Source of the DNA: JAUIAI01 sp963976885 | GTDB lineage: Bacteria > Pseudomonadota > Gammaproteobacteria > Burkholderiales > Burkholderiaceae_E | Assembly: GCA_963976885.1 (NCBI GenBank) | Contig: CAXBNM010000209.1 | Location: 1-8,338, forward strand | Length of the DNA stretch: 8,338 nt | Reading direction: 5' to 3' | Notes under the pieces: generated by a model | Database searches by the model: none | What the model was told of the DNA's origin: nothing | What the model saw: only the letters and a program-made list of their open reading frames with translations | Translations under genes and position numbers: made by a program | Part shown: in pieces, positions 5,454 to 8,338 of the stretch | Numbering within the stretch: the first letter of the stretch is position 1 | Layout: every line of letters begins with the position of its first letter

Positions 5454-6662
5454 ATGGCAACATGGCCCGCCAGTACCCGCCCCGTCGTCACGCTCGGCCT
5501 GTCGCAAACGCTGGCCTGGGCATCCTCGTACTACCTGCCGGCCATGCTCGCGGTGCCGATGGCGCGCGATATCGGCGTGTCCACGCCCACGGTGTTCGCC
5601 GCTTTCTCCTGTTCGATCGGTTTGTCTGCGTTTGTCGGCCCCTGGTCGGGCAAGATGATCGATCGCTACGGCGGCCGGCCGGTGCTGATGGGCACCAGCA
5701 TCATGTTTGCCGCCGGACTGACCGCACTCGGGCTGGCCTGGGATACCACGACCCTGTTTCTGGCCTGGCTGGTGCTTGGGCTGGCGATGGGCGCAGGCCT
5801 GTATGAGGCTGCGTTTTCCACCATTGTGCGATTGCTGGGTGCCGCCTCGCGCAACCCGATCACCGGCATCACGCTGATTGCCGGCTTTGCCAGCACCGTC
5901 GGCTGGCCATTGTCGAGCCTGCTCGAGGCGCATCTGGGGTGGCGCGGCGCCTGCTTCAGTTGGGCCGCGATGCACCTGCTGATCGGCTTACCGCTCAATT
6001 TTTCGATTCCGCGAATTGCCGCGCCAGCGGCGCCGGGTGCGGCCAGCACCGCTCCCGCCGCAACGCCAGCGCCCCCCATCGAGCCGGTCACCCGGCCCGG
6101 GCTGACAACAGCCATTCTTGCCTACGTCTTCGCGATCACCTGGTTCATCAGTACCGCCATGGCGGCGCATTTGCCCTTGCTGCTGCAAGCCGGTGGTGCC
6201 AGCGCCGCAGCCGCGGTCGGCATCGGCGCTCTCATCGGGCCGGCCCAGGTCGCTGCCCGCTTGTTCGAGGCCAGTGTATTGCGACGGGTTCACCCGTTGT
6301 TGTCGGCGCGGCTGGCGGCAATCTGCCATCCGATCGGCGCCATCGGACTGGCAACGCTGGGCGCGCCCGTGGCCGCCGGCTTTGCGATCATCCATGGCGC
6401 TGGCAACGGCATTCTGACCATTGCCAAGGGCACCTTGCCGCTGATTCTGTTCGGTGCCAACGGCTATGGCGCCCGCCAGGGCTGGCTGACGATGCCGGCG
6501 CGCATTGCCCAGGCGCTGGCGCCGTTCGCCTTCGGCCTGGCACTCGCGCACTGGGGGGCCGGCGCGCTGTGGCTGTCGGCCGGGCTGGGCATGAGTTCAT
6601 TCATTGCGCTGTGGTTTCTGCCCACCCGCAAACCGGCGGCGCAGCAACGCACGGCAGGCTGA
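5454..6662 (+). CDS. Major facilitator superfamily transporter (first of a coupled pair)
   Basis: A 402-residue integral membrane protein with about 12 predicted transmembrane helices in two halves. Helix 1 starts near VVTLGLSQTLAW (11-22). The loop between helices 2 and 3 carries the MFS motif A as GKMIDRYGGRPVL at 66-78. The halves are joined by a long Ala/Pro-rich cytosolic linker (about 187-215), after which helix 7 begins near TTAILAYVFAITW. No substrate-specific motif is recognised; proton-coupled uptake or efflux are both possible. GGAAGG at 5439-5444, nine bases before the ATG, supports this start over a TTG at 5421 in the same frame. Its TGA stop overlaps the ATG of the next transporter by one base, so the two are probably translated together. 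Confidence 0.88.
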   Translation: MATWPASTRPVVTLGLSQTLAWASSYYLPAMLAVPMARDIGVSTPTVFAAFSCSIGLSAFVGPWSGKMIDRYGGRPVLMGTSIMFAAGLTALGLAWDTTTLFLAWLVLGLAMGAGLYEAAFSTIVRLLGAASRNPITGITLIAGFASTVGWPLSSLLEAHLGWRGACFSWAAMHLLIGLPLNFSIPRIAAPAAPGAASTAPAATPAPPIEPVTRPGLTTAILAYVFAITWFISTAMAAHLPLLLQAGGASAAAAVGIGALIGPAQVAARLFEASVLRRVHPLLSARLAAICHPIGAIGLATLGAPVAAGFAIIHGAGNGILTIAKGTLPLILFGANGYGARQGWLTMPARIAQALAPFAFGLALAHWGAGALWLSAGLGMSSFIALWFLPTRKPAAQQRTAG

Positions 6663-7903
6663 TGCGCCCGCCCGCCCAACCGTCTCGCTTCAACCCGCCC
6701 CCGAACAAGCCAACCGGTCTGTTCCGTGACCGGGATTTTCTCTGCTTGTGGTGGGTGGGGCTGGCGTCGTTTCTGATTCGCTGGCTCGAGATTCTCGTCT
6801 TTGGGGTCTTCACCTATCAGGCGACCGGCTCGGCCTTCACGGTTGCAATGATGACCATGTTGCGCCTGCTGCCGATGGCACTGTTCGGCGCCGCGCTGGG
6901 CACGCTGGCCGAGCGTATCGTGCGTCATCAGGCCCTGCTGTTGGTCGTATCCGGCTCGCTGCTGACCTCGCTGATTCTTACCGTCATCAGTTACGCGGGC
7001 CATCTCGAAGTCTGGCATCTGGCGGTGGCCAGCTTCATCAACGGCACCGCCTGGGCCAGCGACAACCCGGTGCGCCGCTCGATGGTGGGCGACATTGTCG
7101 GGCCGGTACTCATGGGTCGGGCGATGTCGCTGGAAGTGGGCACCAGCACCGCCACCCGGCTGGCCGGACCGGGCATGGGTGGTTTTCTGCTCGCCAGCAT
7201 TGGCATTGCCGGCATTTTTGCGATGAGCACCGTGCTGTATGCCTCAGCGCTGATCGCGGTGCTGGCAGTGCGCCAGCGCGACGGCAATCGCCGCACCGAC
7301 AGCACCTCTTTTCTGGCCAGCATGGCGGCCGGCTTTGCCGTCTTGCGCCGTGATCCGCGCATGACCGGTGCGCTTTGGATTACCGTGTTGTTCAATCTGT
7401 TCGGCTGGCCGGTGCTGAGCATGGTGCCGGTCATCGGCAAGGATCAGCTTGGCCTGGGGCCCGGCATGATCGGCTTGCTGGCCAGCAGCGATGGCCTGGG
7501 CGCGTTGATCAGTGCGCTGATCGTCGCCCGTCTGTCGGCGCCGGGCCGCTACGGTCGCACCTATGTGCTGGGTCTGGCCTTGTTTTTGCTGATGCTGACA
7601 CCGTTCGCACTCGCGCCGCATCCGGCGCTGGCCGGCATGGCCCTGTTTTTCTCGGGCGCCGGGCAAGCCGGCTTTGCAATCATGCAGGCCACCTTGATGC
7701 TGGTATTGGCTCCGCCCGGTCTGCGCAGCCAGGCGATGGGGCTGATGACCATGTGCATTGGCACCGGGCCACTGGGCTTTCTGATGCTCGGCGCGCTGGC
7801 CGAACAATTCGGCGCGCCCGCCACCGCGGTAACTCTCAGCTTGGGCGGACTGCTGATGCTGGCCGTAAGCTGGCCCTGGTGGCGTCAGCTTTGGCGCACC
7901 TGA
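6662..7903 (+). CDS. MFS transporter, EntS/MFS_3-like (second of a coupled pair)
   Basis: A 413-residue membrane protein with about 12 predicted helices. After a Pro-rich cytosolic N-terminus, FRDRDFLCLWWVG (21-33) leads into helix 1. A motif A variant GTLAERIVRH is at 80-89. NGTAWASDNPVRRSMVGDIVG at 127-147 resembles the QNPARQALVPELV-type signature of the MFS_3 group, which includes the enterobactin exporter EntS; many members are exporters, but the substrate here is unknown. The ATG shares its A with the upstream TGA stop, and a weak AGG lies four bases before it, which fits translational coupling. The frame is open upstream through the first transporter, but that extension is an out-of-frame shadow. 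The two transporters are not close copies of each other, so this is not a simple recent duplication. Confidence 0.88.
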   Translation: MRPPAQPSRFNPPPNKPTGLFRDRDFLCLWWVGLASFLIRWLEILVFGVFTYQATGSAFTVAMMTMLRLLPMALFGAALGTLAERIVRHQALLLVVSGSLLTSLILTVISYAGHLEVWHLAVASFINGTAWASDNPVRRSMVGDIVGPVLMGRAMSLEVGTSTATRLAGPGMGGFLLASIGIAGIFAMSTVLYASALIAVLAVRQRDGNRRTDSTSFLASMAAGFAVLRRDPRMTGALWITVLFNLFGWPVLSMVPVIGKDQLGLGPGMIGLLASSDGLGALISALIVARLSAPGRYGRTYVLGLALFLLMLTPFALAPHPALAGMALFFSGAGQAGFAIMQATLMLVLAPPGLRSQAMGLMTMCIGTGPLGFLMLGALAEQFGAPATAVTLSLGGLLMLAVSWPWWRQLWRT

Positions 7904-7921
7904 TGTGAGTGCCGGGGTCTG

Positions 7922-7952
7922 GCTGCTTACATGCCTGACAGCGATTTTTATT
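7922..7952 (+). terminator. Possible weak terminator after the transporter pair
   Basis: GCTG and CAGC can pair around a long loop, directly followed by ATTTTTATT, the only marked T-run in this area. The stem is only four base pairs, so this is a poor intrinsic terminator, but the place, 20 to 50 bases after the last stop, is right. Confidence 0.25.
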
Positions 7953-8044
7953 GAAATGCGCGCTGCGGCAGCAGTCTGGGCGGTGGAAGGTACACAGACC
8001 CCATGGGATCACAACCGGCGAGAGATGGACCGCCGCTGAACGGA

Positions 8045-8338
8045 TCAATCCATGCCTTGCAAATGCCCCAGAACGCGCCGCACAGCAGCAACGTCTGGCG
8101 CCTTGTCGGCAGCGGCGGATAACTCACACCACGGATACGGCAGACCGGACACCCATGTCATGACGTCGGTTGTCGATGTGGCGGGAGCCGTCTCCATCAT
8201 GTCTATTGTGATGGTCAGCGCCCGAACCCTGTTATCGGTTGCGCGGAAACGCCAGTCATAAACACCGCACCCGATTCGCAAAGAATCATCTTGTTTGTCG
8301 GTCATGACGACCAACCAGGGGCAACGGTAGTTTTCCTC
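8045..8338 (-). CDS. Unrecognised protein, C-terminal part (5' end beyond right edge)
   Basis: The minus-strand frame is open from base 8338 to a TGA at 8045-8047, giving 97 residues that begin EENYRCPWLVVMTDKQDD. An internal Met at 8303-8305 could start an 86-residue protein, but no Shine-Dalgarno precedes it, and EENYRCPWLVV reads like coding sequence, so the gene probably enters from the right. It is soluble, with two Trp-containing segments (VYDWRFRATD and YPWCEL) and a short C-terminal helix VAAVRRVLGHLQ. The pattern YRCPW, then a central helix, faintly recalls small uncharacterised proteins such as DUF6968, but I cannot assign it. Its third codon positions look less GC-biased than those of the neighbours, which may mean an accessory gene. 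It converges on the transporter pair. Confidence 0.6.
   Translation of the reverse strand, partial: EENYRCPWLVVMTDKQDDSLRIGCGVYDWRFRATDNRVRALTITIDMMETAPATSTTDVMTWVSGLPYPWCELSAAADKAPDVAAVRRVLGHLQGMD

Noticed and set aside
5370..5975. A 201-codon minus-strand frame opposite the first transporter
   Set aside because: It is Gly/Arg/Gln/His-rich, typical of an antisense frame of a GC-rich membrane protein gene, and has no supporting start signal.
7914..8002. Integron attC site or small mobile element suggested by the 8-bp inverted repeat
   Set aside because: The arms lack the attC core sequences, there is no integrase or transposase, and no flanking direct repeat is visible.
7836..8048. A 70-codon minus-strand frame with several Cys and His, just after the stop of the right-edge gene
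   Set aside because: Starts at a TTG without a Shine-Dalgarno, overlaps the end of the second transporter, and its Cys/His spacing matches no zinc-finger pattern I know.

Overview
The window is GC-rich bacterial DNA. The codon use, the DeaD and PPK2 sequences and the gene style suggest a Pseudomonadota genome, most likely a betaproteobacterium (for example Rhodocyclales or Burkholderiales). This placement is inference from protein flavour; there is no rRNA or other marker in the window. Most of the content is chromosomal, with an unrecognised, less GC-biased gene at the right edge.

Left part (1-1172, minus strand): a His-rich protein of about 239 residues, resembling the uncharacterised DUF6969 family, is followed 182 bases downstream on the same strand by a secreted small protein. 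That protein runs off the left edge and carries at least six tandem copies of the hexapeptide Lys-Asn-Pro-Cys-Ala-Ala after a signal peptide with a twin arginine. The spacer between them contains four short inverted repeats. This pairing of an uncharacterised His-rich protein with an exported Cys-repeat peptide is the most interesting item here. It recalls the layout of metal-binding ribosomal peptides, but no known maturation enzyme is visible in the window.

Middle part (1284-5185, plus strand): a complete DEAD-box RNA helicase of the DeaD/CsdA type with an RPERGE repeat linker and DbpA-type RNA-binding domain, ending in a strong hairpin; a predicted outer-membrane beta-barrel protein with a signal peptide; and a polyphosphate kinase 2 (PPK2). 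The PPK2 gene is preceded by two direct CCGTCAC repeats spaced 11 bp apart, which match the architecture of a PhoB box and suggest phosphate-starvation control.

Right part (5454-7903, plus strand): two different major facilitator superfamily transporters overlap by one base (stop TGA, start ATG sharing an A) and are almost certainly a translationally coupled pair; the second resembles the EntS/MFS_3 exporter group. A converging, unrecognised gene fragment on the minus strand (8045 to the right edge) closes the window. No tRNA, rRNA, CRISPR array, insertion sequence or integrase was seen.
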